From assembly GCA_037127255.1 (NCBI GenBank), contig JBANSL010000014.1, positions 66,231,646 through 66,295,645 of the forward strand: a stretch of DNA of 64,000 bases, given 5' to 3'. The position numbers and the translations under genes were made by a program. Shown here piece by piece: positions 33,120 to 44,434 of the stretch. The first letter of the stretch is position 1, and each line of letters starts with the position of its first letter. The notes beneath the pieces were generated by a model. That model saw only the letters and a list, made by a program, of their open reading frames with translations, was not told where the DNA came from and did no database searches. The stretch is from Persicaria tinctoria (taxonomy: Eukaryota > Streptophyta > Magnoliopsida > Caryophyllales > Polygonaceae).

Positions 33120-33599
33120 CTTATATATTGAGACTTTTTTTAATGTTGAATGTCTGTGATGTCAAAATAAATCGGGTAAAAAAAAAGTGGCGATTTTTTT
33201 TAATGTTGAATGCTTGTGATGTCAAAATAAATTGGCTAAAAAAAAAAAGTGGCGCGCTGTTGTAATTATTTTTGAGAGAGAAAAGGCTGTAAGATTAAAT
33301 GAAGACATGGAATAAGAGGTAAAAAAGAAAAGGTTGCAAGATTAAATAGAGACATGGAATAAAAGGTAAAAATTGGAAAAAAGCCGCTGCTAGGAAGATT
33401 CGAACTCCACCCGACATTAAACATGCGCATGGGCCCTTGGCAAATTACCACATGCTCTATTGCAACTCAGTGATACTCTTTTAATTTTTTTAATATATAT
33501 AACATATACGAGGCCTTTAAAATTTCGAGGCCCTCAAAATTTCGAGGCCATTTGCACTCGCACTTTTCGCACAGTCCATGGGCCGCCCCTGTTGGCATC
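33076..33599. repeat. 8-bp target-site duplication of the hAT element
   Basis: TTGGCATC occurs at 33076-33083 and 33592-33599, immediately outside the element ends. Removing one copy and the element restores a continuous Copia pol frame across DAN. Confidence 0.93.
33084..33591. mobile_element. Non-autonomous hAT element, 508 bp
   Basis: The ends CAGGGTCGGTCC and (reverse complement of the right end) CAGGGGCGGCCC match at 10 of 12 positions, and an 8-bp duplication flanks them. Both are typical of hAT elements. The interior contains a tandem repeat of a unit with TTTTTTTAATGTTGAATG and a tRNA-like region on the minus strand near 33385-33470. There is no transposase. Confidence 0.93.
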
Positions 33600-35536
33600 A
33601 AGCGCCTTGAATTCAGCATCCATGGCGTCTTGCCAAACTTGAAATTTGCAGGCTTCATCATAAGAAATGGGTTATGTCTCAGGAAGATCCACTGAAGGAA
33701 GATATACTGAAGGAAATTGAACTGTGGAGGTGATAGTATGGCAACAAGAAACCATGTTGGCACAAGCATGCCCACATACATAGTCTGATAGGTAAGATGA
33801 GAGACAAGATACTCGTGAAGACCGGCGTGGATCAACTTAAACACCAGGTGTGTTGACAGCCGGAGAAGGTGACGACAATGGAATACCATCATCAACAACA
33901 CCCGGACCTCCATTAATACAAAGTGAATTAGGATGGTGACTCGGCTGTCCAGAAGACAAACTTTTGTAGGGGAAAATTCGTTCCTGGAACTACATATCTC
34001 TTGAGACAAAAACGTGGTTGTCCTCTAAATCGAGCAAAGTAAAGCCTTTCTTACCCATAGGGTAACCCAAAAAGACATAGGGCAAAGTCCTTGGAGAGAA
34101 TTTTTCTCGTTCATGACGCAATGTGGATGCAAAACACAAACTTCCAAAGCACCTGATGTTATCATAATCTGGAGCTTTGGAAAACAACAACTCAAAAGGG
34201 GTTTTCATATGTAAAACCCTGCTTGGCAATTCATTAATCAAATGGACTGCCATCAAAACACTATCTCCCCAATATTTTTTAGGTAAATTCGACTCAAACA
34301 TTAAGCCCCTATCCACCTCCAAAATGTGCCTATGTTTGCGCTCAACCACCCCGTTCTGTTGGGGTGTTGCCACACACGAGGTTTGATGAACAATACCCCT
34401 GTCTAAAAACCATTGAGCATATTCTGGAGAACATCCAAGCTCATACGCATTATCAGAGCGAATAATGCGAACCTTGCTGTTAAATTGCCTTTCAACGAAA
34501 CCCAAAAACTGTTTGATAACAGTAAAAGCATATCCTTTAGGCGGCAATAGCTTAACCCATGTATGCCGAGTGTAATCATCCACTATTGTGATGAAAAACC
34601 GGTTGCCATCCCGAGCAGGAATTCGATACGGCCCCCACACATCACAATGAACCAATTCAAAACAAGATGCAATTGAAATAGAACTGTCATGAAATGGTAG
34701 TCTAGCCTGTCTGGCCTTAGGCCCTTAGCACAAAAATCACACACTCTGAGTTACTTATTACATTCATCATCCATGGAAACAAAAGGAAATGATCGAAGTT
34801 TATAGGTTGGTACGTGCCCCAACCGCTTATGCCACAGATCAGCATCCACTGCAGCGGTATACTTATTACGAGAAGGCACAAAATTAGGTTCTTGAACACC
34901 TGAATGTTGCAACAGAAACAGGTCCTTGATATAATCACCAATCATCACAGGCATCCTCATTGAAGGTCCCTGCATATAGCAACATTTGGCAGTGAACAAA
35001 ACGAAGCATTGCAAATCACGAATCATCCTACCCACTGAGATCAGATTGCATTTGAAATTGGGAATGAAGAGCACATTTTCCAGTTTCAAATCCTTCATAA
35101 CCACAACTGTCCCTGCTTGAATAACAGTCGTCGTTTCAGCAGTGGGAAGAGTCACAACAAACGGCTTAGCAAGGTGATATAAGGTTGTGAACGTGGTGAT
35201 ATCACCACGCATGTGGTCATTCGCCCCACTGTCCACAATCCAATTCACTCCATTAAGCACTTGAGAGGAAAGAGAACTACCTGAAAACCCAGCAAAGTCA
35301 TCGGCAGATGGCTATTTATCATGAGAACCAACCCCTGCAGACTGGAGTAAACTCATGATCTGAGCTAATTGAGATGGAGAGAAATCTGAGTTGCCACCCT
35401 GTGTCACTATGCCTACAAATTTGCCATCTCCTGCAGGCTTTTTCTCCTTGCCTCTACCATATCTAGCGGGAAACCCGATCAAGAAGAAACATCTATCAAC
35501 CGTATAATTTGTTTTCCTGCAGTTTGTGCAAAACAA
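33600..35536 (-). pseudogene. Copia zinc knuckle, protease and integrase
   Basis: Frame 35536-35312 carries a zinc-knuckle-like CTNCRKTNYTVDRC, in which Tyr replaces the usual His. Frame 35260-34751 carries the protease (NWIVDSGANDHM) and the WHKRLGHV motif. Frame 34655-33990 carries the integrase (HCDVWGPYRIPARDG, IRSDNAYELG, PQQNGVVERKHRHILEV, FLGYPMGKKGF) and stops with TAG after VFVSRDM. The remainder, to 33600, is broken by further stops and ends at the hAT insertion. Confidence 0.9.
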
Positions 35537-35566
35537 AGGTCGTCGCTCTGAGGTTCTCCGTCCACT

Positions 35567-36421
35567 TCAGGGATTAAAAGAAGAGCCAGAGGAACTCCCA
35601 GAGTGATTCCCCTTTTGAGATCCCTGAGACTTAGCATACATTGACACAACATCTCCCACAGAGTTAGATTTAAAGGAAACTGAAGAAGTTTGAGCATTAG
35701 CATGCGAAGACAAGCCTTCAACTGGATCTCCAGGACGCTTGACGTCTAGCTGATTTTCTTCCTCCAATAGAAGCGAATAAACCTGATCTATGCTCGGTAA
35801 GGGATCCATCATAAGCACAGATCCTCTAGCACTCAAGAAAGACTCATTTAATCCCATAAGCAACTCAATTATCCTTTCATTTTCAACAAACTTCACTGTC
35901 TCATTTGCAGCACCACAAGTGCACACATGTAAGCTTCTTGCACTATCCAATTCATCCCAAAGTGTCTTGATCTTAGTAAAATAAGTAGGGAAAGAAGTCG
36001 CACCTTGATCTGCACGACTGATCTCGCGTTTGATGGAGAACAGTTGCGTCGCCCCAAGCTTCCCATATCTGGACACTAAAGCACACCAAATCCCTTGTGC
36101 AGACTCATTGTAAATGACGCTCCTCTTGATTTCTGCACTCAAGCTATTCGAAATCCACGCAATGACCATATCATTGCATCTCTTCCAAATCTGGAACCTC
36201 AGAGAACCTGGATCTGGTCTTGCAACGTCCCCGTTCAAGAAACCAAGTTTGTTTTTCGCAGACAGTGCAATCATAATTGACCATCTCCATCCTTCAAAGT
36301 TTCGGCCATCAAACGTCGGCGTTACGAGCATAGTTCCCGGATTGTCACTGGGATGAAGGTAGAGCGGATCATTGTGATCAATTTCCTTCTCCATCGCAAT
36401 GCGGAAACACAAAACGAACAA
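35567..36421 (-). pseudogene. Copia gag
   Basis: A 284-codon frame contains the retrotransposon gag start (NDPLYLHPSDNPGTMLV, FDGRNFEGWRWSIMIALSAK) and the central region (WDELDSARSLHVCTCG, LMGLNESFLSARGSVLMM). The true start is probably the Met of MEKEIDHNDPLY. The zinc knuckle lies in the next frame, so a frameshift separates them. Confidence 0.9.
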
Positions 36422-36488
36422 AGATCCAGGGAAAACAAAAGCAAACGAACACGATTCGAACAGAAAACTTCAAGAATCTGAACCTATC

Positions 36489-36499
36489 CTCTGATACCA
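36489..36499 (-). promoter_or_regulatory. Primer-binding site, initiator tRNA-Met
   Basis: On the minus strand TGGTATCAGAG directly follows the 5' LTR. Confidence 0.9.
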
Positions 36500-36712
36500 T
36501 GAAGGATTGGTAAGTTGTAACGGAAAACCGGTGAAGAACACTCCAGATTGAGAGGGAAGAAAGAGAGTGAGAGGAAGGAGAGGGAAATCTGAATGTTTCA
36601 TTCATTGTGTAAAATTGTCTATACATGACTATTTGTACATATGAAATGGGCTAGCCCACAACAACCAAATCAAAGCCCACAACCGAAAAGGCCCAATCTC
36701 TGTACAAATTCA
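36500..36712 (-). repeat. Copia 5' LTR (minus orientation)
   Basis: This is the partner of 31401-31615, about 97 percent identical by eye. Confidence 0.92.
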
Positions 36713-37375
36713 ATAAGGGGAAGGACAAGCGCCTCGAAAAGAACAAATAGTCGGATTAGAGAGTAGGGGCTCGAGGTCGGCGAGAAGTGAACCAAAGTGA
36801 TGAAATCTAGGCTATGCTACTCGAATTAGGCAAGAGGATCGATGAAATTGGGATTATGAACCACAAAATACCTAAAATCCCAACTTTAATTTGGGTTTTG
36901 CTCAAAATCTGAAATTCAATTTTTGGATTTGGGGTTTTAATCCTGTTTGTTCTTCAGGGAAACATAACCTTCTTCATCTCTACAATATGTAGTATAAAAT
37001 TAAAAGGGACTCTTTTGGAATTGAAAGTGATTATGAATACAATGATGAGTCGATGAAACTCCAGAACTACGGTGACAAAGGGGCTGTTTTAGAAGACGAT
37101 GAATAGTAGTTCTTACTCTCAAATTTTGCAATTGTATACCAAAATTTCCTATTTATTACACTTTGAGTTTAAAACAATTTTTCATTTGTAAATTACGGAC
37201 ATCGTATTAATATTGGTTTAACATAGTATAGTTTGTATACGAATTTGTGATTTTGAAAATTCGTATTATTTTTTGTTCACATCTGATAGTTTGTATTATT
37301 TTTAGTCATTTTTTCTACTAATAACTACAAATCTCAATATATACTATAGACACGTGAGATAAGATTGTTAGGATC

Positions 37376-37549
37376 CTAAGTGTTCTTCTATGGGGGATTG
37401 AGAGGGTAGAGGGAGTAGAAGGAGATAGGAAATCTGCAATTCATTCATCGGTGATTCTCCGCCCTTACAATCTATATATAGATTTTTATACCACAAAGCC
37501 CCTCTTTCTAATATTTACACAATCAACCCTATATGTCCAATTCCTAACA
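37376..37549. repeat. LTR-like sequence with 8-bp inverted termini
   Basis: It begins TGTTAGGA and ends TCCTAACA, with a purine tract on the minus strand next to the right end (near 37553-37562). This is consistent with the 3' LTR of a minus-strand retrotransposon whose remainder has decayed. No second copy lies in the window. Confidence 0.5.
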
Positions 37550-38600
37550 TTACACACTCCTTATAAAAGCTTTATCCTCAAAGCTTATTGAAATTTGAAA
37601 GATACAAAAATACAATGAAGCATCAAGGCTCATTTATCATGAATTACATCCAAATAGTGGGGTGCATCTTGAATTGTAGTTCCAACAGTGGCAAAAGCAC
37701 TTTGTTACTCTCTTTGCTGCTATACACCAAGTCACCAAGATGTGCAAGATGAAGTCTTTGAATGGCTGATCAACAGCAACACACACTGCACTTTAGGTAT
37801 ACCTTAGGCAACCTGTTGTACGTGCAACAGCCTCAACAATTCCTATTGCTCCATTCTCCTTCAGTCCTTCATGGTAATGCATCTAACTGAACACATATCC
37901 ATGACCTCAATAATTCCATGATTGGGGAAAGCAGTGTCCATGACAACAACAATTTTACCTCGTGTGACCACACATCAGTCATCACCAACTAGTTTCTAGT
38001 AAAAAAAAAAAAATTGGATGCCTTGCTTTGACACAACACTACCATCAACTGAGCATTTAGGTAAGTACTCGAATAAGAACTCCAATTACCACCCAATCTC
38101 AACATGTTTTTGGCACTTATCAAAACAAAAGCATGTGATGCTAAGAACTTGTCTGCAGATAAACCACCATGGATTCCACTAGGATCAAAAACGAAACTCA
38201 AGTCTTTTCTATCAAGAGCAACAATCCAAAAATCAAGTTGCACCCTCTCAACCCCAGGCCTCAATGACTTCTTTCCTTTATCATAAGGCTTGAAGCTCAA
38301 ATTTTGCCCTATTGAACCTTGGAAGTAGTAAATTTACACTCCTTCCATGTTGACAGAGAGCCCCTGCCCAGTATGACAGTACCCATAATAAGCTTGCATT
38401 TACCTCGATCATAAGGACATAAAATTGCAATGATACCTCCCTTTTATTACTGCTTGTAGAATTTTCCTCCTTAACTAGGTTATAAACGGACTAATCACAC
38501 AATACCTCTATTTTATTAGGCAATTTCCCAAACATCTTGAGTGCAGTAGTACTCCTCACAAAATCAATTGAATTTATTCTAAAATTCGCAACCTTTTCTC
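37550..38600. other. Unassigned stretch, possibly retrotransposon interior
   Basis: An open frame on the minus strand (38300-37989) encodes SFKPYDKGKKSLRPGVERVQ and further residues that I cannot assign. It may be interior sequence belonging to the LTR-like piece at 37376-37549. Confidence 0.35.
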
Positions 38601-40815
38601 TTCATTTTAACAGCAGAAGTGCTCCCTAGAACTTTGCAGAGAGATTCGAACATCTCAAAAGACTTAGGAGTTTCCTTGGGTGGAGGAGGATGTAATATTC
38701 CTTTCCTCGCTTTTGTAGATGATATCTTGCTATTTGGGAAAGCAACCCCCTCTTCCTGTACTAAACTTACAACAACTATTCAGAGATTCATTATCATCTC
38801 TGAACAAAATATAAACATGCATAAAACTAGCTTCCAAGGGTCCCCAAACACATCTGCGGCGGCTATTGCTTCAGTTACAACCAATTAATCTTGGTATTCC
38901 ACAAGCTAATAACCTCGAGAAATATCTGAGTTGTCCCATTATTAACGGAAAGTTAATCGCAACACTTCCAAAGACATCATTCTTCAAACTAAGCAGCAAT
39001 TAACCAAATGGAAAACCACAAACCTCTTTGTTGAAGGTCGTAGAGTCCTTATCAAAGCAAATTTGAGTGCCCATCCTATTTTTCTTATCCAAGCTTTCTT
39101 ACTACCGGCTTCTATCTTGCACGAACTTGACAAAATTTACAGATAATTTTTTTGGAATAAATCATCCAACTAATTATCTCCTTTGATCAGTTGGGATAAG
39201 ATTTGTATGGACACCCTCAACACGGGCCTTGGTCTTTATAAGGCTAAAACTATGAACATAGCACTTCAGATGAAGTTACTCTGGGAAATTTTGGCTGAAT
39301 ATCTCTCTCACTTGATCTGGTATATTGGCAACGGCTTGTGTCGAGACTATTGTCAATAAAAACACCTTTTCAAACCGGCCTTGAGTTGGTATATTGGCAA
39401 CGACTTATCAATCAAGTTTTGGACAGATAATTGGGTTCTCCAGACACCTATTGCTAAGATGGCTGCTACCACTATAGATGCTACCGTTTTCGATTGGACA
39501 ATCAGTAGGTTCATAAATGAAAATAATCAGTGGAACTTACCGAAATTGAATGAAGAATTACATGGTGTACGTACTCGACCAAACATTATCAACCTTATTT
39601 CCAACACTAGGTTACCTATCAATAACATTGATGATCGAATGTACCCCACAAGGTGCGACACTTCATTTGGAAGTTTGCCCGAGACAACCCGCCTACTGCA
39701 GAACTTTTACAACAGCCTCATGTGTCGGTACCTTCGAGTTGTTCTTTTTGCGGTTGTACCACGGATTCGATACGCCACACCTTTTTCAAGTGTCATATTT
39801 TTAACCAACTTCTGTGTGCACTCCATCTTAGGATCCCTCCGATTGATTGGAACTCAAATGACAGAAAATATAATAAAATTCTAAACTTCTTACACTCGTC
39901 TATTGGAAGTAAGTCAATGGTTGCCCACCAAAAAAATAAGTCAATGGCTAAAGTAGCTCTAGCTTGGTGGACTATTTGATTTTTTAGGAATCAAATAGTC
40001 TTTGATCACCGTTCGGTTGTCTCTCCATGAGAAATTTTTTTTTTCTACAAAACTACATGCCATACTTTGGGATCCACTAGGGACCTCCTTCGAAATGAGG
40101 AACCACGACTGGGGACTGGGGTCTTTGGTGGCCCATTCCATCAACTCAAGGGGGCCGTATAAATTCGCAAATACAGCTAATAACAACAATGTTTCTTGGC
40201 TAAAATCTCCACCAAGTTTCTTCAAACTAAACTTTGACGGTTCGTTCCTTCTGTTTAATCAGGCGGCAAACGGTTTTGTCATCCGCGATCAGAGTGGCAC
40301 TGTTGCTTCAATGGGGAATGTCACTTGCCATAACACTTCAACAATCTTTGCAGAGGCAATGGGACTCCGTATGGGCGTCCAAATGGCCAAACAACTAGGC
40401 ATAAATAACCTTCTAGTCGAAAGAGATTGTTGAACTGTCATTAAAATTTTGCTAGGCAATTGAAAATGCCATTGGAATATTGAACTGTTACAAACTTACA
40501 CATCTATCGATCTATCTTCCATCTCTAATATTGTTATTCGTCATATTTTCAAGGATTCGAATGTTGTGACTAGCAGGATTGCACGTATGGCCTAAATTTG
40601 CCCTGCCGATGATAGTTGGATGTCCGACTCTGAACTGCATGTTCTCGTCCTTCGGAACGCTCTAGGATCGACGTTGGGTTGCCGACAAGAGTCCTAGTTC
40701 TTATTTGCTTCCAAAAAAAAGTCTCGTATGTTCCTTTCTTGCACTCATTTGGTAGCAAGAGTTTCTTTATCTTTTTATAGGTATGTTGGCTCATGAATTT
40801 GTGGTTTAGTTAATA
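38600..40815 (+). mobile_element. 5'-truncated L1-type LINE with RNase H domain
   Basis: In broken frames it reads the RT catalytic block (FLAFVDDILLFGKA near 38700-38745), the RT C-terminus, the region with MSWYIGNDLSIKFWTDNWVL (39381 onward), the zinc-binding zf-RVT region (CSFCGCTTDSIRHTFFKC near 39740-39795), and a plant-type RNase H start (FFKLNFDGSFLLFNQAANGFVIRD near 40215-40290). Many stops make it dead. The tail is near 40815 (TTAATAAAAAATGG). Confidence 0.88.
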
Positions 40816-40829
40816 AAAAATGGAACGAG

Positions 40830-41082
40830 TCTCGTGAGGGCCGTGCCAACGTTTTAAAAAACCCTGTGCAAAAAAAATGTAATAAGAATAAGACCTTATT
40901 TATATACATAAAAATATTTTATATGATTATTTGAAGACCTTAAATACCCCTTTGTCCAAAAATACATGTCCTAATAAAAAAAATTGTAATTCTTAAAAAA
41001 AAGATATTTTATATATTTTAACTCATTAAAAAAATATGTCAAAAAGTGAAAAGACCTTTGTTTTCGGTTGAAGGTAGTATAA
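40830..41082. mobile_element. Probable MITE remnants
   Basis: GAGGGCCGTGCC near 40838 resembles a hAT end. A separate pair of imperfect inverted ends (TACCCCTTTGTCC near 40946, and TACTACCTTCAACCG read back from about 41080) resembles a diverged Stowaway element. Both are weak. Confidence 0.4.
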
Positions 41083-41214
41083 TTTAATTGGTTTATGATA
41101 AAAGAAATAAAGAAGCTATTAATTCATGATAAAAAGAAAAGGGGTTGTTGAATGCACCCAAAAAATTACTATATCCACCACAAATTTCTTTTAGTTGATT
41201 TTCACTATAATTTT

Positions 41215-41395
41215 TGCGCCTTTTATGGCGTAGATCTGTGCCTCTTAAGGAGTAGGGTATTTTTATTTTTTTGATACTTTACCCCTCTTGAGTCACAACT
41301 CTATGGATCAAGAAGCGCAAGTTTTTTTTTAAGATAAAACTACCCTGCTCCTCTTGAGTCACAGATGTGTGAATCAAGATGCGCAGCATATTAAT
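41215..41395 (+). repeat. Short dispersed repeat with the CTCTTGAGTCACA motif
   Basis: The units CTCTTGAGTCACAA and CTCTTGAGTCACAG are each followed by GATCAAGAAGCGCA or GAATCAAGATGCGCA, about 60 bases apart. Related blocks occur at 6185-6255 and 44435-44535. Confidence 0.6.
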
Positions 41396-41656
41396 ATTTT
41401 TTGGAAAATAAATTAGCAAGCTTTTTGGAAAAGTAATTATGTGATTTGTAATTTTATACTATTTTAATTATATATAATTTAAAATATAATGTACAAATGG
41501 ATAATTATTTTTAAAAAAATTGACCGTATACTCAATAAATTAAGATAAAAGAAATATGTAAATTAAAAAGAATTATATATGAAAACATTCAAAGTTTTGT
41601 CTAATATATTTAAAAAGAATCATATATGATAACATTTTAATTTTATCACTATTTTA

Positions 41657-41658
<2 letters not shown>

Positions 41659-41708
<50 letters not shown>

Positions 41709-41709
41709 T
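41659..41709 (+). repeat. (ATT)n microsatellite
   Basis: About 17 tandem ATT units lie just downstream of the stop codon of the minus-strand ORF at 41743. Confidence 0.95.
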
Positions 41710-41742
41710 TATAATAATTATTATTATTATGATGAAAATGAT

Positions 41743-43173
41743 TTACATAAAGTTAGTTGGAAGCCTTGTAACAAATTGAGCTCCAATCCCTTTTTGAATA
41801 GTGAAACCAACTCTATGAAATAAGAAATCACCATTATCAGACCCTCCCCCATGACTTTTTGTAACCAATTGAACCCGCTTCATAAAACAAATAGCATCAT
41901 CTCCTAGTTCTCCAAAAGTGGAGAACGCAAATACCATGAAGCAAAAGCCCTTAGCATCACAAATATCCGCATACTTCTTCTCCTTTCTTTCAGTGGCCTG
42001 AGAGACTGCCTTGCCAGATACAAATAAATCATTGGCTCCAGTTGTGAACGGTGAAGCCTCAACAACATCCACACAAGTGTCTCTACCCTTGTCCCATCCA
42101 TAAACCAACAAATCTCCTGGCCTCAACTCAACACCATCTTCATTGGTCATACCCGTATGTGCTTCCTTCTGAACTGCGATGCCTGCTTTGTAACAAATGC
42201 CAGTCAAAACATCTCGGACCATGTTGTGTCGGTGCTTCGTCCCAATGCCTCGACTGCAATGCAGAGCGTGATCTCCGAATGGGTCCATCTTGTCAAGCTC
42301 ACAACTAGGACAAGTTGGATAGCCACTAAACATAGGGTTAGTTGGAAACCTCGTAACAAATTGAGCTCCAATCCCTTTTTGAATAGTGAAACCAACTCTA
42401 TAAAATAAGAAATCACTATTATCAGACCCTCCCCCGTGACTTTTTGTAACCAATTGAACCCGCTTCATAAAACCAATAGCATCATCTCCTAGTTCTCCAA
42501 AAGTAGAGAACGCAAATACCATGAAGCAAAAGCCCTTAGCATCACAAATATCCGCATACTTCTTCTCCTTTCTTTCAGTGGCCTGAGAGACTGCCTTGCC
42601 AGGTACAAATAAATCATTGGCTCCAGTTGTGAACGGTGAAGCCTCAACCACACCCACACAAGTGTCTCTACCCTTGTCCCATCTATAAACTAACAAATCT
42701 CCTGGCCTCAACTCAACACCATCTTCATTGGTCATACACGTATGCGCTTCCTTCTGAACTGCGATGCCTGCTTTGTAATAAATGCCAGCCAAAACATCTC
42801 GGACCATGTTGTGTCGGTGCTTCGTCCCAATGCCTCGACTACAATGCAGAGCGTGATCTCCGAATGGGTCCATCCTGTCAAGCTCACAACTAGGACAAGT
42901 TGGATAGCCACTAAACATAGGGATCGAAAGATGGTATTGGAGGACAGAACGAAATTGGCGAGACGGCATGGTCTGAGCTAGACCCTCAATAGGAGTAGTC
43001 AACAAAAAATCATGCGCTCTGACTCCTCTCACCGCTTGCAAAACATGCAGCTGCCTCGGATTGAGTGTGGACACTAAGTTGTCATCAATGAACTTGAAGT
43101 ATCGATCCGCCAATACAGACATGATTTTTTTGGGGGCGGGGGATACAAACAAGTCATTTCGACAGCATACCAA
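41743..43173 (-). CDS. Uncharacterised protein with two tandem zinc/endonuclease-like domains
   Basis: A single 476-codon frame without stops. Residues 1 to about 84 form an N-terminal region (LNPRQLHVLQAVRGVRAHDF, LTTPIEGLAQTMPSRQF). Two 195-residue copies follow, encoded by an exact 585-bp tandem duplication (42338-42922, then 41753-42337). Each copy has CPSCELD, then GDHALHC, KHRHNMVRDVL, GIAVQKEAH, ELRPGDLLVY, a VVEASPF stretch, and GIGAQFVTR. The order C-x2-C, H-x3-C, RHN and P-x-D is like the restriction-like endonuclease end of R2-type non-LTR elements, and related proteins occur widely in plants annotated as reverse-transcriptase-associated. I infer a nuclease-like fold only. No RT domain is present. 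It could be an element remnant or a domesticated gene. Confidence 0.7.
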   Translation of the reverse strand: MVCCRNDLFVSPAPKKIMSVLADRYFKFIDDNLVSTLNPRQLHVLQAVRGVRAHDFLLTTPIEGLAQTMPSRQFRSVLQYHLSIPMFSGYPTCPSCELDRMDPFGDHALHCSRGIGTKHRHNMVRDVLAGIYYKAGIAVQKEAHTCMTNEDGVELRPGDLLVYRWDKGRDTCVGVVEASPFTTGANDLFVPGKAVSQATERKEKKYADICDAKGFCFMVFAFSTFGELGDDAIGFMKRVQLVTKSHGGGSDNSDFLFYRVGFTIQKGIGAQFVTRFPTNPMFSGYPTCPSCELDKMDPFGDHALHCSRGIGTKHRHNMVRDVLTGICYKAGIAVQKEAHTGMTNEDGVELRPGDLLVYGWDKGRDTCVDVVEASPFTTGANDLFVSGKAVSQATERKEKKYADICDAKGFCFMVFAFSTFGELGDDAICFMKRVQLVTKSHGGGSDNGDFLFHRVGFTIQKGIGAQFVTRLPTNFM

Positions 43174-44434
43174 ATAACCTGCTCTAGTAATGAGTCATTA
43201 CCATTTTCTGATTCTATTCCGATTCCAGCACTCATACCAAGCAAAGAGTTGTCGTGATTGTGGGTGTGACTTTTTATGCATAATGGAAAGGGTTCGGTTC
43301 TTTTTTTTTTTTGGAATTATATTATTGTTTTTGTTATTATTATTATTTCGGTTCTCTTTAGGCACACTACTTTTATATTTTATTGGAAATTATATTAGTT
43401 TCATAACTTCTTAATTTCCATAAACAATATTAGATAAAAAAAAAACTCAATATCTTCTGAAATATTATTCAATTTAATAATATCCTTACCAATATTCATA
43501 AAAAAATAATTAAATCTTATTTATTTTATGTAATAACTTTAATACAGGCCTTCTATTATATGTACGTAGAAATTTATAAGAAAATGACTATAGTGTAATA
43601 TATAAGTATGAACATTGGCTATGTTTCCAAAATGACTATAGTTTTTGACCTAAATGATAATAATAACAAAAACAACAATGATATTTCAAAAACAAAATAT
43701 TGTTAGATAAGAAAACTCAATACTTTCATACCTTCAATTCTTTCCATATACCTTTTTATAAATTAAAATAAGTTTTTGTTTTTCTAAAACACTTATGTAT
43801 GTTAAATGAAAATGAAAATTAATTCTTGCAATATCTTTTTAGTGTAACTTCTTAGTATTTTGTTCAAGCTAACTAACTCGAAGATGATAGTCAAAGGAGA
43901 ATATATTAATGTACATACAAAATCTTTTAATTTGTTATAATTGAAATAAATTTGGTAATAACACCCAATTTATCAATTAATCTATTCAAATATACACAAA
44001 TCTATGATAAATTTGATGACATATATGGAGAATTTCAGCTTAGCTAATGAATATATTATATATTACGAAATGTGTAAGACACATTATGAAATGTTTAGGT
44101 AACGAGTATATTATGAAATATTGAAGATAAAATAGTATGAAATGTCTAGAGTTAAAAATTTATAAGTCATGATTTAACTTAGCTAGTGAATATATTATGA
44201 AATTATTAAGATAGAATATTATCTAATGTTATTATGAAACGTTTAAGATAAGATATTATGACATGAATATATTATGAAGTGTTATTAGATATTTTTATAT
44301 AATTTTACCCAATTATCTTCATTTTAAATAATAATTGAAAGAAAATAAAAAAATTATATAATATAAAAAATATTGTTATTATATATTAAAAGGGAAAAAT
44401 ATTATTAGTTTGTAAAGTTTTTACTCATCGGGAG

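Larger units (their letters stand above)
31401..36712 (-). mobile_element. Full-length Copia retrotransposon, disrupted
   Basis: LTRs 31401-31615 and 36500-36712 begin TGAAGGATTGG on the plus strand and differ by about 7 substitutions and one 2-base gap. Reading the minus strand from the right come a primer-binding site at 36489-36499, gag, protease, integrase, RT and RNase H, then a purine tract at about 31616-31630. A hAT element sits inside pol at 33084-33591. Flanking 5-bp repeats do not match (CAAAA and ATAAG). Confidence 0.95.
30573..37316. mobile_element. Long-TIR DNA transposon (MULE or Pack-MULE-like) with a nested Copia
   Basis: The two ends are inverted repeats of about 210 bases: right arm about 37105-37316, left arm 30573-30622 continued at 30977-31130. 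The left arm is interrupted by a tRNA-like piece and a Stowaway MITE. The direct repeat ACTAATAA borders the element at 30565-30572 and 37317-37324 (9 bases with one mismatch). Long arms and an 8-9 bp duplication fit Mutator-like elements. The GC-rich interior pieces at 31130-31400 and 36713-37000 could be captured gene sequence. The Copia at 31401-36712 inserted later. I see no transposase. Confidence 0.8.

Noticed and set aside
38619..38888. Separate gene at the FVDDILLFGKA frame
   Set aside because: It is the catalytic block of a decayed LINE whose later domains follow downstream in broken frames.
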